In this document: positions 23,433 through 37,545 of the stretch, one piece after another
How the letters are laid out: each line of letters starts with the position of its first letter
Numbering within the stretch: position 1 is the stretch's first letter
Assembly (NCBI GenBank): GCA_037974335.1
Contig: CM075760.1
Location: 44,272,103-44,336,102, forward strand
Direction of reading: 5' to 3'
Origin: Prionace glauca
Taxonomy: Eukaryota > Chordata > Chondrichthyes > Carcharhiniformes > Carcharhinidae
Length of the DNA stretch: 64,000 nucleotides
Made by a program: the position numbers and the translations under genes
Notes under the pieces: model-generated
What the model was told of the DNA's origin: nothing
What the model saw: only the letters and a program-made list of their open reading frames with translations
The model's database searches: none

Positions 23433-23564
23433 CTGTAAAAGAAGTTGACAAAAGTAATCAGCGTTAGTACAGGATAGACATTCAGAACAGACAATTCTAG
23501 TTTCTCTGGAGCATTTTTTCCCCCTTTCATTCCCCAAAAGCTGTAAGTTTCCATCTCACACATT

Positions 23565-23790
23565 GAGAGGCAATTCCCTAGTGGTATTATCGCTAGACTA
23601 TTAATCCAAAATTCAGCTAATGTTTGGGGACCCAGGTTTGAATCCTGCCACGGCAAATGGTAGAATTTGAATTCAGTACAAACATGTGGAATTAAGAATC
23701 TATTGATGATTGTGAAACTATTGTAGATTGTCGGAAAACCCCATCACTAATGCTTTTTAGGGAAGAAAATCTGCCATCCTCACCTGGCAT
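23565..23790 (+). repeat. Second SINE family copy
   Basis: tRNA-like head (TGGTATTATCGCTAGACTAT and GGTTTGAATCC), then CACGGCAAATGGTAGAATTT and CATCACTAATGCTTTTTAGG. It is followed directly by the opposite-strand SINE at 23800. Confidence 0.65.
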
Positions 23791-23799
23791 GGCCACCAA

Positions 23800-24112
23800 A
23801 GGCACAGTACAAAGAACAAAACAGCACGGGAAACAGGCCCTTCGGCCCAACGAGCCCGCGCCGCCGTCCCATGGTCAGTGACCTATTCATGACTCTAGTC
23901 TATGCCTAATGTGTGAGGATCAGGGAGGTCCAATATAGGGACAATTTGTTACCCAATCAATCAGCCTAAAAGCACATTTTTGGGATGTGGGAGGAAACCG
24001 GAGCACCCGGAGGAAACCCACGCAACCACGGGGAGAACGCGCAAACTCCCACGGACACAGGCCCAACTCCATGTGTCCGCACAGCAACAGAGATAGCCTC
24101 TGTGCTGCCATG
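23800..24112 (-). repeat. SINE related to the HE1-like family
   Basis: Contains AACAGGCCCTTCGGCCCAAC at its end and GAGGAAACCGGAGCACCCGG with GAGAACGCGCAAACTCC in the core. The head near 24100 is altered from the common form. Confidence 0.65.
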
Positions 24113-24159
24113 ATGCCCTTGAGATGGTAAGTGCCTGTGGATAAAAATTTCATTATTAA

Positions 24160-24965
24160 AGACTCTATATCCCTGAGGCTAAAACTGACCCCAAGCCTAC
24201 AATGCTTAGTAAGGCCTGCTATATCCCCCTATATGTAGACCGCTCATATGGCTGTCCAAGTGACTCTTGAACAACCCTAGCGTGCCTGCTTCCACCACCT
24301 TACTCGGCAGTGCATTCCACATCCCCACTACCCTTTGTGTGAAAAACTGCCCTCTAACATTAGTCTTATATCTAGCCCCCCTCACCTTAAGCCCGTGACC
24401 CCTCGTTCTATCCATTTCTAATAGCGGAAAAAGCTTATCACCATCTACTCTATCTGTCCCCTTCATAATCTTATAAACCTCTATTAAATCCCCCCTCAGC
24501 CGACGTCTCTCAAGGGAAAACAGCCCAAGTGCGTTCAATCTTTCCTCGTAAGACAGCCCTTCCATACCAGGCAACATCCTGGTAAATCTCCTCTGCACTC
24601 TCTCCAGGATCTCTACATCCTTCCGGTAGTACGGCGACCAGAACTGGACGCAGTACTCCAGGTGAGGCCTAACCAACGTTCTATACAACTGCAACATCAG
24701 ACTCCTACTCTTATATTCTATACCCCTTCCTATGAAGGCTAACATGCCATACGCTTTCCTCATCACATTCTGCACCTGCACCAACACCTTCAGGGACTTG
24801 TGTACCTGCACCCCCAGGTCTCTCTGCGTATCTATACTCCGGATAGTTCTACCTTTTATCATATAACTCCCTTCCACATTATTCCGGCCAAAGTGCATCA
24901 CCTCGCATTTCTCCAGATTAAATTCCATTTGCCATCTATCTGCCCAATCTACCAGCCTATCTAGG
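24160..24965 (-). mobile_element. CR1-type LINE 3' end, second family
   Basis: The minus-strand frame 24928-24206 (240 residues) is open: MEFNLEKCEVMHFGRNNVEG, GIEYKSRSLMLQLYRTLVRP, ERVQRRFTRMLPGMEG, down to GGYSRPY. Clearly related to, but different from, the main family (about half of residues differ in the tail). 5'-truncated. Confidence 0.85.
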
Positions 24966-24989
24966 TAATGTGCTGATTCACCTTGGTTT

Positions 24990-25062
24990 ACTGGGGCGTT
25001 TCAGAGGGCAATCGGTTCAAGGGCACTGAGGGCTGGGCAATAAATGCTGGCCAGCCAGCAAT
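24990..25062 (+). repeat. Second SINE family, tail piece
   Basis: GGCTGGGCAATAAATGCTGG and CCAGCCAGC, as in 45061-45338 on the other strand. Confidence 0.5.
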
Positions 25063-25165
25063 GATGTGGAGATGCCGGCGTTGGACTGGGGTAAATACAG
25101 TCAGACAATTCACAACACCAGGTTAAAAGTCCAACAGGTTCATTTGGTAGCAAAAGTCAGTGATG
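25063..25165. mobile_element. Penelope-like element end
   Basis: GATGTGGAGATGCCGGCGTT, then CACAACACCAGGTTAAAAGT and TTTGGTAGCAAAAGTCAG, the terminal block found next to the GIY-YIG fragment at 37510-37545. Confidence 0.65.
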
Positions 25166-25364
25166 CCCATGTCTCATGAATGAAGAAAAAATAACTCTCC
25201 TTCCATTCTCATTCTGCTGGATATAATACTGAACCTCCACAGCCTGATTGACAGAGTTGGGCCAAACTTTCCAGAGTCTACAACCTCCCTAGATTCACTC
25301 CCTTTCCCTTTCGTTGCAGCAAGTCAACAATTCCCCCAGAATGAGAAGAAATAGAAAGTATTTT

Positions 25365-25770
25365 ACTTACAGATGTTGGCCTCTTTTAGGTATGGCTTGT
25401 TATCCAACTGACCAACAAAAGAGGACATTTCAGTCTGTCTGAAGTTCAATTTGCATTGTCACAAAGATCGCGCTCTGATTGGCTGGAGGGCCACAGTCCT
25501 TCCGGTCCTCCAACTCTTCCCATTGGTCAACAATTCAACGTGAAGGTCAGAGGGTGGGCTCTCCCCCGGAACATGCGCAGCTCCCCCTCTCCCTTGGACA
25601 TGCGCAGTCCAGGACCGTGAGGGAGGGGGAGATCACCGAGCGGCTTCTCGCTCTGGCCGGAGCCGCCAGCCGCTTGTCTGGAAACCTTGGCTCGAGGAGA
25701 GGCAGAGGGGAACAATGGGTGGGGGCGGGGCTCCCGGGTCCGCACAGGCTGTTAATTCACCGGCTGCTGG
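25365..25770. promoter_or_regulatory. Promoter module 2 and first exon of the 22172 gene
   Basis: Inverted CCAAT boxes at 25478-25482 and 25523-25527, two ACATGCGCAG sites (25570-25615) and a GC box near 25725. The minus-strand donor GTAAGT (25370-25365) closes exon 1. The same order of boxes and spacers is seen at 38260, 50630 and 60870. The plus-strand side leads into duplicated flank rather than to a gene. Confidence 0.75.
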
Positions 25771-26540
25771 GTTACAGGTCCCTCACAGCTCTTACCACAA
25801 ATTCATGATGAAATAATTTAAATAATGCCTGAAAAAACTTTACTTCTTGCTCTGACCCCTTTTTCAGCGCAGTGCTGTTTGGAGTTTACCATCAGTGCAT
25901 TGACTCTTGGGTTGCAAATCCTTACAGTTCTTATCACAAATTTATGATGAAATAATTTAAACAATGCCTGAAAACACTTCTTCTTCATCAACTATCTACC
26001 ACCGTTTCTTGATTGATTACAGCTTCGGGTATCTCAATCGCTGAACACCAGCCAGTCCTGGAATAAGTTTAATTCTAACTCATTCTAAGTAAATATTCTC
26101 ACCCGGCCCTCTGTTGAGACCGTGCTCAGCAGCTTTAATGGTTCATTGTAGCACAAACTGAGCAGTCATAGGAATGTGGTCAAGATAGTCCAGTCTCATC
26201 ATGCCTCACATTCAATCTGCAGTCCTTCAGTTATGACAGTATATGTACCTGTATGTAGCTGTCTTGGCTATTGTCAATCCCGACACTGCCAGTTTGAACG
26301 ACTACAATGCGTGAGATGTAAATACACCCACCGTGTTGTTAGGGAGGCATTTCCAGCCACACATTCCAGATTTCCTCTGGACAGTAGGTGGATACCAGAT
26401 TAATACATTTCATTCAACCACACCCAAGCTGAGTTATTCAAATCTCTTTATTGTACAGAACAATATATTCACAATATCTTTAACACAGAATTTGAACATT
26501 CCAGTTTTGATTTCAAGTATTAAGATATTCTGTTAGTTTT
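25770..26540. other. Duplicated finger-gene flank, inverted
   Basis: Reverse-complement match by eye with 41000-41570: GAACACCAGCCAGTCCTGGA, CAGCAGCTTTAATGG, TGAGTTATTCAAATC and others appear in reverse order there. 25795-25835 and 25935-25975 also repeat locally (ATGATGAAATAATTTAAA). Confidence 0.7.
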
Positions 26541-26900
26541 TTTTATTGTCGATGTCAGGCCTCTGTTGTTCTCCTTGGAGCAAAGGAGGTTGGGGGAGAT
26601 TTGATAGAGGTGGACAAAATTCTAACAGGTTTAGATAAGGTGGACAAAGAAAAGCTGTTCCTATTAGCTGATGGGAAAAGGACGGGGTGGGGGTGGGGGT
26701 TGGGAGGCTGGGAACACAGATTTAAGGTTTTGGATCAGAGATACTGGGGAGGATGTGAGGAAGAATATTTTGATGCAGTGAATTGTAATGACCTGGAACT
26801 CACTGCCTATGAGAGAGGAGGAAGTGGAGACAATAAACAATTACAAAGGAAATTGGATGGGCATTTGGGGGGTTTGAAACAGAAATGCTGACGAAGTATC
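26541..26900 (+). mobile_element. CR1-type LINE end inside duplicated flank
   Basis: Reads DLIEVDKILTGLDKVDKEKL-like sequence (RT C-terminus). The same fragment, with the same borders, lies at 40680-41000 and 52960-53230 on the opposite strand, so it was in place before the flank was duplicated. Confidence 0.7.
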
Positions 26901-27007
26901 TCTGAACTTCCTAATACCCTGTCACTATGTGATCCTTGTGAAATTTGAAACCAGGTGTTCGCAACAAGACTGAAAGAGCATCAGCTCACTGGAGGCAAAG
27001 TTGTGAG

Positions 27008-27257
27008 ACCGGCCAGTCCAGCAGAAGGTTGTGAATCTGTGAAATTCCCTGCACAGTGAGCAGTTGAGGCTACCTCATTGAATGCTTTTAAGGCAAGGAT
27101 AGATGAGATTTTAACAGTAAAGGGATTAAGGGCTATGCTGAGCAGGCAGGTAAGTGGAGTTGAGTCCACAAAAAGAACAGCCATGATCTTATTGAATGGC
27201 ACAGCAGGCTCGAGGGGCCACATGGCCCACTCCTGCTCCTAGTTCTTATGTTCTTAA
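27008..27257 (+). mobile_element. CR1 3' end inserted in a 3' untranslated region
   Basis: CAGCCATGATCTTATTGAAT, GGCAGCAGGCTCGAGG-like and CTCCTGCTCCTAGTTCTTATG mark the tail. It separates two halves of the finger-gene 3' block (26930-27007 and 27258-27365) that are contiguous at 52700-52850. Confidence 0.8.
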
Positions 27258-27364
27258 AGTCACCCTCTGCCCCTCCCCAGTGACCAACTGTAAGAATGAA
27301 AAAAAAGCAGCTCTTGACATAAGACAGCAGAAACAATAACTGCAGAATCCCACCCCTGGAATCA

Positions 27365-28940
<1,576 letters not shown>

Positions 28941-29690
28941 CTGTAAAACAAATTGATACAAGTCATCAGTATCAGTACAAGATAGAAATTCAGAACAATT
29001 CTAGTTTCTATGCAATTTTTTTTTCCTCTCTCATTCCCCAAAAGCTGTAAATCTCCATCCCACACACTCTCCCTCCATTCTCACTCTGCTGTATCTAATA
29101 TTCACCCTCCCAATTCTCCTGAAGGTGCTGATTGACAGATCCATGCTCAATCAGGCTCACTGCTTCCTGTCCTGGAGACTCACAACTGAAAATCTCCATG
29201 CAGGCTGCCAGACAGATCTGCTCTGATATGACTGGACTGAAAATGTGTGGAATATACAGACAGGATTCACTTCAGTTGCTGCAAGTCCCCAATTTTTCCC
29301 AGAATGAGAAAAGAAATGGAACGGGGGAAACATTGATTTCCTGAGGAACATTGAGGAGGAAGTTTCACTCTGAAGCTCATTGGCTCACTTCTGCATTATG
29401 ACTCTTTCTCAAAGACATTGACATCCTTTGCTCCCTCAGCTTGACACATTTATTTGTCTGGCTGAAAGGATGGTCTCTTTCCTAATGTTCACAATTAAAG
29501 GGCTGGTTTCCCCAGGAGATGGCTGACATTTAAGAGGACATAAATTATTAGAGGACAGAGATATGCTGAGTGTTGTTAATATTATGGATCTGATATACTA
29601 TTTATGGTTCTGTAACAAAGTACATTTAGTATTTCTCATCTTGTAATGAGGCTCTGTAGCTCTGTACGTTTCCACTCATCGAGTCATTAC
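28941..29690. other. Intron, truncated promoter and flank of the 27497 gene
   Basis: 29000-29150 matches the intron block of other copies (CCCAAAAGCTGTAAATCTCC). 29160-29370 is exon 1 sequence. 29380-29690 aligns with 61430-61690. The CCAAT core of the usual promoter is mostly missing here; only CTCATTGGCTCAC (29377-29389) remains. Confidence 0.55.
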
Positions 29691-30663
29691 ATAAGAACAT
29701 AAGAAATAGGAGCAGGAGTAGGCCATCTAGCCCCTAAGCCTGCCCCGCTATTCAATAAGATCATGGCTGATCTGTCGTGGCTCAGTTCCACATTCCCGCC
29801 CTCTCCCCATAACCCTTAATCCCCTCTCTTATCAAAACCCCATCAACCCCCGTCTTAAAAATATTTAGCGAGGCAGCCTCCACCACTTCAATGGGCAGAG
29901 AATTCCAGAGATTCACCACCCTTTGAGTGAAGAAGTTCCTCCTCAACTCCATTCTAAACTGCCCCCCCCCCTTTATCTTGAGGCTGTGCCCCCTAGTCCT
30001 ACTGTCTTTTTTGAGCGGGAAGAGTCTCTCCACCTCTATCCTATCCATCCCATTCATCATCTTATACGTCTCAATGAGATCTCCCCTCATTCTTCTAAAC
30101 TCTAACGAGTACAAGCCCAGTTTATTCAGCCTCTCCTCATAGCTCAACCCCCTCAACTCCGGTATCAGCCTAGTAAACCTCCTCTGCACTCCCTCCAAGG
30201 CCAAAATATCTTTGCGCAGGTGCGGCGCCCAAAACTGCACACAGTACTCCAGCTGCGGCCTCACCAATGCCCTATACAGCTGCAGCAAGACCTCCCTACT
30301 TTTATATTCAATCCCCCTCGCTATGAAGGCCAGCATCCCATTTGCCTTCCTGACCACCTGCTGCACCTGCAAGCTGGGTTTTTGCAACTCATGCACAAGG
30401 ACCCCGAGGTCTCTCTGCACCGTCACCTGCTGCAGTTTTTCGCCCCGTAAGTAATAGTCCTTCCTACCATTCTTCCTACCAAAGTGGACCACCTCACACT
30501 TGCCAACATTAAATTCCATTTGCCCATTCGCCCAGTCTATCTAGATCCTTCTGCAGACTCTCCACACCCTCCACACAATTTGCCGTTCCCCCAATCTTGG
30601 TGTCATCAGCAAATTTTGACACCCTACACCCGGTTCCCTCCTCCAGATCATCTATATAAATGG
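29691..30663 (-). mobile_element. CR1 LINE 3' part
   Basis: The minus frame 30519-29782 (245 residues) is open, from MEFNVGKCEVVHFG to GERAGMWN. The same subfamily as 17505-21235 (AFIARGIEYK, ending MWN). Truncated within the RT domain. It splits a flank that is continuous at 61690. Confidence 0.88.
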
Positions 30664-31179
30664 TAAAAACAGCACAGAAGGAATCCATTCAGTAACTCAA
30701 GTCCATGCTGACTTCTGTCGAACAATCCAGTGAGTCCCGTTCCCCTTCTATATTCCCTTTCCCCTGCAAGTTTATGTCCTTCATGTGCCCATCTTATTTC
30801 TGAAATATATTAAACTGGACAGTATACTAATACAGGACAGAGACGTGTCTGATATTTTAAAAGGCAGAGATTAGATATATTATTTATGGCTCTGTAATAA
30901 AATGCACTTATCTGGTTGTGTAACATTGGACAGGAGTGACATTATATATTTGGACAAATCTCTTCCCTCAGAGAATTGTTAGTGTCTGGCTTCCTCTCCA
31001 TGGGGACCATGGAGAGGAAGCCAGTGGAGGCATTGAATATCTTCAAGGATGAGTTAGACAGTTTTTGAATGACAAGGGAGTCAAGACTTATTGGAACAGG
31101 CTGGAAAATGGAGAGAAAGCTCCGATGAGGAAGGATTTCTTCACTCAAGGATGTGGTGAAGTTTTGGATCCCTTTTTTG
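30664..31179. other. Duplicated flank, no gene
   Basis: ACAGAAGGAATCCATTCAG and CAAGTCCATGCTGAC resemble 61705-61745. 30970-31100 has a LINE-like ending (CAGTGGAGGCATTGAATATC). Confidence 0.4.
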
Positions 31180-31350
31180 CAAATCCTTCCACGACATAAT
31201 TGTTTCCTATTTCCAGTCACACAAGTGTTTGGATTTTTACCTACAGACATACTTACGTTCAGGTTCTGATGAATGGAGTGGACTCTGTCAGGTTTTGATC
31301 TGATGTCTGGTTTGAGTTTGCCTTCAAATTTTGTCATCAAATTTCCTGTA
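31180..31350 (-). pseudogene. Orphan 5' exon of a zinc-finger gene
   Basis: The minus-strand acceptor CTCTTTTACAG ends at about 31350, followed by the family's TCTCAAACCAGACATC-like and CAGAGTCCACTCCATTCATC blocks. No fingers follow to the left. A second acceptor-like copy is at 31440-31455. Confidence 0.6.
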
Positions 31351-31489
31351 AAAGAGATAACCACCGTCAGTCAAGAATGGAAATTAAGCGAGGAACGTTT
31401 CTCTTGGGGTTGAGTTTTGTGTGTGTAAATCCTCCCCCTCTAACTCCCTGTAAAAGGAGGTTCCAAACAAAGTCCATCCCTGTCAGTCC

Positions 31490-31870
31490 CGGATAGAAAT
31501 TCACAACATTCTCTCCTCCTGCTGGCAGGGAGCACCGCGCATGCGCAGCGCTTCCCTCAGGATGACCGCCGTTAACTCGGGGCCTCCAACTCCGGCATCT
31601 GTGCTCCCGGTCCCCAATAGGACGAAGGCGGCCCCCAGCAGTTATTACTCGGTGTTTCCCGTCTCCACTGGGTGCTGATGAAGCCTCCCCACCCACCCCA
31701 CCGCCTCCATTACCCTCCAGAATCAGCCGTTTCCTGGAAACCCGGAGCCGATAAAACCGCCTTCCCGCGAGCGCAGCAGCAACACCCACTGCGCATGCGT
31801 TTCAGATTTACCGTACGCATGCGCGCAATCTGTTCCGGAGCGAGGTCATATTCTGGTTCCCTGTGAATGC
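31490..31870. promoter_or_regulatory. Promoter module 3, with strong NRF1 sites
   Basis: Palindromic NRF1-type sites GCGCATGCGC at 31537-31546, GCGCATGCG at 31791-31799 and ACGCATGCGCGC at 31815-31826; CCAAT at 31614-31618. Finger-gene 5' exons lie on both sides pointing away (31350 leftward, 32104 rightward), though both have lost their fingers. Confidence 0.7.
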
Positions 31871-32103
31871 TGGGTAAGAAAGCCGCCATTGAAGGGTACT
31901 ATTGCATCAAAATAATCATGTTTTGTGATTCAATTACGATTGAAGCTGAAGCACCAAGGTATAAAAGTTAAATAACTAACGCAGCAGCTGGTGTCAACAG
32001 GCACCACAGCTCTGTCCTGAGTTTAGTTAGTTGCGAAACAAGCGTCTACACCTGAAGATGAACTTCTATCCTGGACTGACAGTGATGGTTTCTGTAAATT
32101 TAC

Positions 32104-32305
32104 AGGGTACTGGAAGTGGAGAATTGACAGATGGGAAACACAAATCAAACATCACATTGTGATCTGACTGGGTCATTCAACACAACAGGAGCTGAATGTC
32201 AGCAGAATCTGAATGTGGAATGTTAAAGGTTTGTTGATTCTGTCAGAGAGCAAATTTCAGGTCTTTCTGTGACTGGAAAAGCCCAGAGATTCACAAATCC
32301 TGGTT
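32104..32305 (+). pseudogene. Orphan 5' exon of a zinc-finger gene
   Basis: The acceptor GTAAATTTACAG (to 32103/4) precedes the family block: AAACACAAATCAAACATCAC, GGGTCATTCAACAC, TGTGACTGGAAAAGCCCAGA. At 32306 it passes into a LINE fragment, and no finger follows. Confidence 0.65.
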
Positions 32306-32410
32306 AAGAAGCACCTCCACTCAGGATGGTAGAGGTTTGGAACTCAATCCTACAGAAGGCAGTTGATGCTAAATTAGTTGCTACCTTTAAATCTTGAGAT
32401 AGATAAATTT
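32306..32410 (+). repeat. LINE 3' fragment
   Basis: GGTAGAGGTTTGGAACTC and AGGCAGTTGATGCTAAATTA resemble the VVNLWNSLP-type end of CR1 RT. Confidence 0.45.
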
Positions 32411-32419
32411 TTGTCAAAC

Positions 32420-32700
32420 TCTCTTCAATCCCTCTCCAACTCCCCCTCAGCCCCGTACCCCCCTCAGTGCCCAAACACTCCTCACTGCCCAAACCCTCTC
32501 CAATTCCCCTCCAAAATCCCTCTCAGCTCCATACACCCTCCTCACTGTCCAAACCCTCATCAATTCCCCTCCAAAGTCCCTCTCAGCCCCATACCCCCAA
32601 CTGCCCAAACCCTCTTCATTCCCCCTCCAAATCTCTCTCAGTCGCGTACCCCCCACTGCCCAAACCCTCTTCAATCCCCCTCCAAATCCCTCTCAACCGT
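32420..32700. repeat. Minisatellite, about 55-62 bases x 4-5
   Basis: Units built from CTGCCCAAACCCTCTTCAAT, CCCCTCCAAATCCCTCTCAG and a variable ATACCCCC link. C/T-rich on this strand. Confidence 0.8.
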
Positions 32701-33374
32701 TCAAAATAAAACATCACAATCAAAACAGAAATGAGAGAGGGAGAGCACGAAAATCCACACTCCCATCCTGAAGTGGCTGCTGCACAGTTTATTGAACCAC
32801 TGAATCCAGCCACTTAAACCCTGTTGGGGAATGCAAAAGGGCTCCTGAGAATTAGTCCTTGAAGTGAGGCCTAGTCACAGAGGCTGCATTATACCTCAGC
32901 TAGAAAGAACAAGTCTCCCTCTCCCCAGTTAACCAGAACAATCCTCTCCATCCACACCCACAAATCCCAGCGCCCTGTCTAAAAACACAAGCAGGACTCT
33001 GGGATTGAGACCAAGCCTTTCCCCCAGGCTCAGGAATTTGAATTTCAGCTCCCTCTCCCTCCTGAGTGCTTTACAGTGAGAGGGAGAGAGAGAGAGAGAG
33101 AGACTGAGAATGTTACAATCCGGATCCCCCAAGGAATCTCACACTGCAGGAGGATACCCCCACCCTCAGAGCCTCTGTCTCTGTCCCCAACCCCCGTTCA
33201 CTGAACCCCCGACACTCCCCACCCCTTCTCCATTCACCCTGTTTCTCTCTGCTCCCCCACCCTCCTTCTTCCCCTCCATCTTTTTTACATTTAAATTGTG
33301 GGGCATAGTCACAGTGTGAGAAATGTGTGGTGGGGGGGCGGGGCGGGGGGGGGGGGGGGGTGGAAACACAGAGC
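32701..33374. other. Low-complexity, no gene
   Basis: Includes a (GA)n run at 33079-33102 and a G-run at 33330-33361. C-rich purine/pyrimidine skew between; open frames here are low-complexity artefacts. Confidence 0.5.
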
Positions 33375-34373
33375 ATGAATTTACCATTTATATAGATGAT
33401 CTGGAGGAGGGAACCGAGTGCAGGGTGTCGAAATTTGCTGATGACACCAAGATTGGGGGAAAGGCAAATTGTGCGGAGGGTGTGGAGAGTCTGCAGAAGG
33501 ATCTAGATAGGCTGGGCGAATGGGCCAGGAAATGGCAAATGGAATTTAATGTTGGCAAGTGTGAGGTGGTCCACTTTGGTAGGAGGAATGGTAGGAAGGA
33601 CTATTACTTACGGGGCGAAAAACTGCAGCAGGCGACGGTGCAGAGGGACCTCGGGGTCCTTGTGCATGAGTCGCAAAAACCCAGCTTGCAGGTGCAGCAG
33701 GTGGTCAGGAAGGCGAATGGGATGCTGGCCTTCATAGCGAAGGGGATTGAATATAAAAGTAGGGAGGTCTTGCTGCAGCTGTATAGGGCATTGGTGAGGC
33801 CGCAGCTGGAGTACTGTGTGCAGTTTTGGGCGCCGCACCTGCGCAAGGATGTTTTGGCCCTGGAGGGAGTGCAGAGGAGGTTTACTCGGCTGATACCGGA
33901 GTTGAGGGGATTGAGCTATGAGGAGAGGCTGAATAAACTAGGCTTGTACTCGTTAGAGTTTAGAAGAATGAGGGGAGATCTCATTGAGACGTATAAGATG
34001 ATGAATGGGATGGATAGGATAGAGGTGGAGAGACTGTTCCCGCTCAAAAAAGACAGTAGGACTAGGGGGCACAGCCTCAAGATAAAAGGGGGGCGGTTTA
34101 GAACAGAGTTGAGGAGGAACTTCTTCACTCAAAGGGTGGTGAATCTCTGGAATTCTCTGCCCGTTGAAGTGGTGGAGGCTGCCTCGCTAAATATTTTTAA
34201 GAAACGGGTTGATGGGTTTTTGATAAGAGAAGGGATTAAGGGTTATGGGGAGAGGGCGGGAAGGTGGAGCTGAGTCACGACAGATCAGCCATGATCTTAT
34301 TGAATGGCGGGGCAGGCTCGAAGGGCCAGATGGCCTACTCCTGCTCCTATTTCTTATGTTCTTATGTTCTTAT
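33375..34373 (+). mobile_element. CR1 LINE 3' part
   Basis: A continuous frame to 34273 begins inside the RT (FTIYIDDLEEGTE, FADDTKIGGK) and ends GERAGRWS. The tail ends TTCTTATGTTCTTATGTTC near 34373. Subfamily with AFIAKGIEYK and RWS end, as at 46241 and 61769. Inserted next to a G-run. Confidence 0.9.
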
Positions 34374-35605
34374 GAATGTATAGCAAGATCCCACATATAC
34401 ACAGCCTGAACAGGGCCAGATACAAAGTAATATTGTCAGGATTGGGGTCAAGTGAGTGGGAAATAAGGAAATCAGACATCTTCCTCTCTCTCCCTCTCCA
34501 CACGAGATCCCACCCCCAGATTCTGTATCTCTTCTCACTCCCTTACCGCAACCCACACAAGCCTCACCTTTTGCTGCCTTTTCCTATTTTCCCCTCACTC
34601 TGCCCCGCCTTTTTCCCATGTCTCTTTCTCTCTCCATCTCTCTCCCCGCCTGTCTGTGTCTCTCTCCCCCCCTCTCCCCCACCCCCATCGAATATAGCAA
34701 TGAAGTTGCATATATTAGATAAAAAATGTGGTGTTTGCCCAATATAAATATTGAAAAGAAATGCTGAGAAAACTAAAATAAATCATCCAGCACTGAGTCT
34801 TTAGAAAGCCTGTGTCTTTGGGATTTTAAACGGCAGAAAGCAGCTGCAGAAGACAACTTTACAACATTTGTGTCCAAAGCAGCAGCCAGAATCCCAGCAG
34901 TAAAACAGGCTTTGAATTGGACCAATGGTTTTACAACAAGCTCTCAAACACACACAACCCATAGATAGTTTCATTTTACAGATATTTAATTTACGCTTTG
35001 CCACCCACCAAAGGGTTAACCTGTTTGTGACTAATTACAAAGCTGGGCTATTTTAACCCCAGGGTTTCCGGCTCCAGCCCCACACCCCCCCCCCCCCCCC
35101 CCCCAGCCCACAATCTAACCAAAACTGGTTCATCCGAGAGCCGGGGGAAAGGACAGAGTCTGGAAACACCCACCCCCCCTACCCCATCCCACCCCACCTC
35201 CCCCTCCTCCAGTCCCTGGAAAGAGCTGAACTCCCCTCTTTAACCTGGTAACAAGCTGTGTCCATCCCCTTAGGGAGAGACTTTCTAAAATCACCCTCCC
35301 AACATTGATTTATTTTTATCAATCAGTTACACCATTGTGGGCTTCGTGAGACTTTTCTCCAGAGACTGGGAGCTGGGCACTGACTCCACACGAGAGACCA
35401 CTCCCACCCTCTCCCCTCACCCTCTCCCAGATCCTGTGTCTCTTCCCACCCCCTCACTGTCACACCCCACAAACTTCACTTCTTGTTGTCTTTTGCTCAT
35501 TCTCAGTGGGGAAGAGAGGAAAAAATGTCCTTAGAAACTAGAATTGTCTGTTCTGGATTTCTATCCTGTACTGACACTGATGACTTGTGTCAACTTGTTT
35601 TACAG
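34374..35605. other. No gene; intron-like sequence before the finger exon
   Basis: 34480-34690 is C/T-rich; 35082-35104 is a C-run. 35510-35605 has the family's intron end (TCTGTTCTGGATTTCTATCC, then TTGTTTTACAG). No CCAAT/NRF1 module was recognised upstream. Confidence 0.45.
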
Positions 35606-36865
<1,260 letters not shown>

Positions 36866-36990
36866 AGGGTTGGATTCTGCTGTTACTGTTTCAGCTCTCA
36901 GTTACATCCAGGACTGCATTTTATTCATTTTCACAGTTGGTCAATGGGGAGGGTCAGAGTATTTCTGCCGGGCTGGCCGGTCTCACAACC

Positions 36991-37545
36991 ATGATATGGT
37001 ACATTGGGGAGACCATGCAGACGCTACGTCAACGGATGAATGAACACCGCTTGACAATCACCAGGCAAAACTGTTCTCTTCCTGTTGGGGAACACTTCAG
37101 CAGTCATGGTCATTTGGCTTCTGGTCTTCGGATTAGTGTTCTCCAAGTCATCCTTCACGATGCACAATAGCGCAGAGTCGCTGAGCAGAGACTGATAGCC
37201 AAGTTCCGCACACATGAGGATGGCCTCAACTGGGATCTTGGGTTCATGTCACACTATCTGTAACCCCCATGACTTTCCTGGACTTGCAAAATCTCACAAA
37301 CAGTCTGTCTGGAGACAATACACATCTTTTTAACTTGTGCTCATGCTCTCTCCACTTACATTGTACCTTTAAGCTGTAAAGTCTGGTGTTTCAATCACTA
37401 TTCTGTGATTGAGTTTGTGTCTTTGTATGCTCTATTTGTGAAAAGATCTCCCAATCACCTGACGAAGGAGCAGCAAGCGAAAGCTAATGGTGTTTGCTAC
37501 TAAATAAACCTGTTGGACTTTAACCTGGTGTGGTAAGACTTCTTA
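36991..37545 (+). mobile_element. Penelope-like element, GIY-YIG endonuclease end
   Basis: The frame reads MIWYIGETMQTLRQRMNEHR, PVGEHFSSHGH and later RRVAEQRLIAKFRTHEDG, the C-terminal GIY-YIG nuclease of Penelope-like retroelements. One stop lies between the last two parts. The remaining 300 bases reach CTGACGAAGGAGCAGC and the terminal AAACCTGTTGGACTTTAACC. The reverse transcriptase is missing. It was inserted into the 3' untranslated block of the gene on its left, breaking it after CTGGCCGGTCTCACAAC. Confidence 0.85.

Noticed and set aside
32420-32700. CRISPR-like array
   Set aside because: Period near 60 bases, but the whole unit repeats with drift and there are no unique spacers; a vertebrate minisatellite.
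33110-33387. Proline-rich frames near 33.1-33.4 kb
   Set aside because: Low-complexity C/G runs; no splice context or conserved domain.
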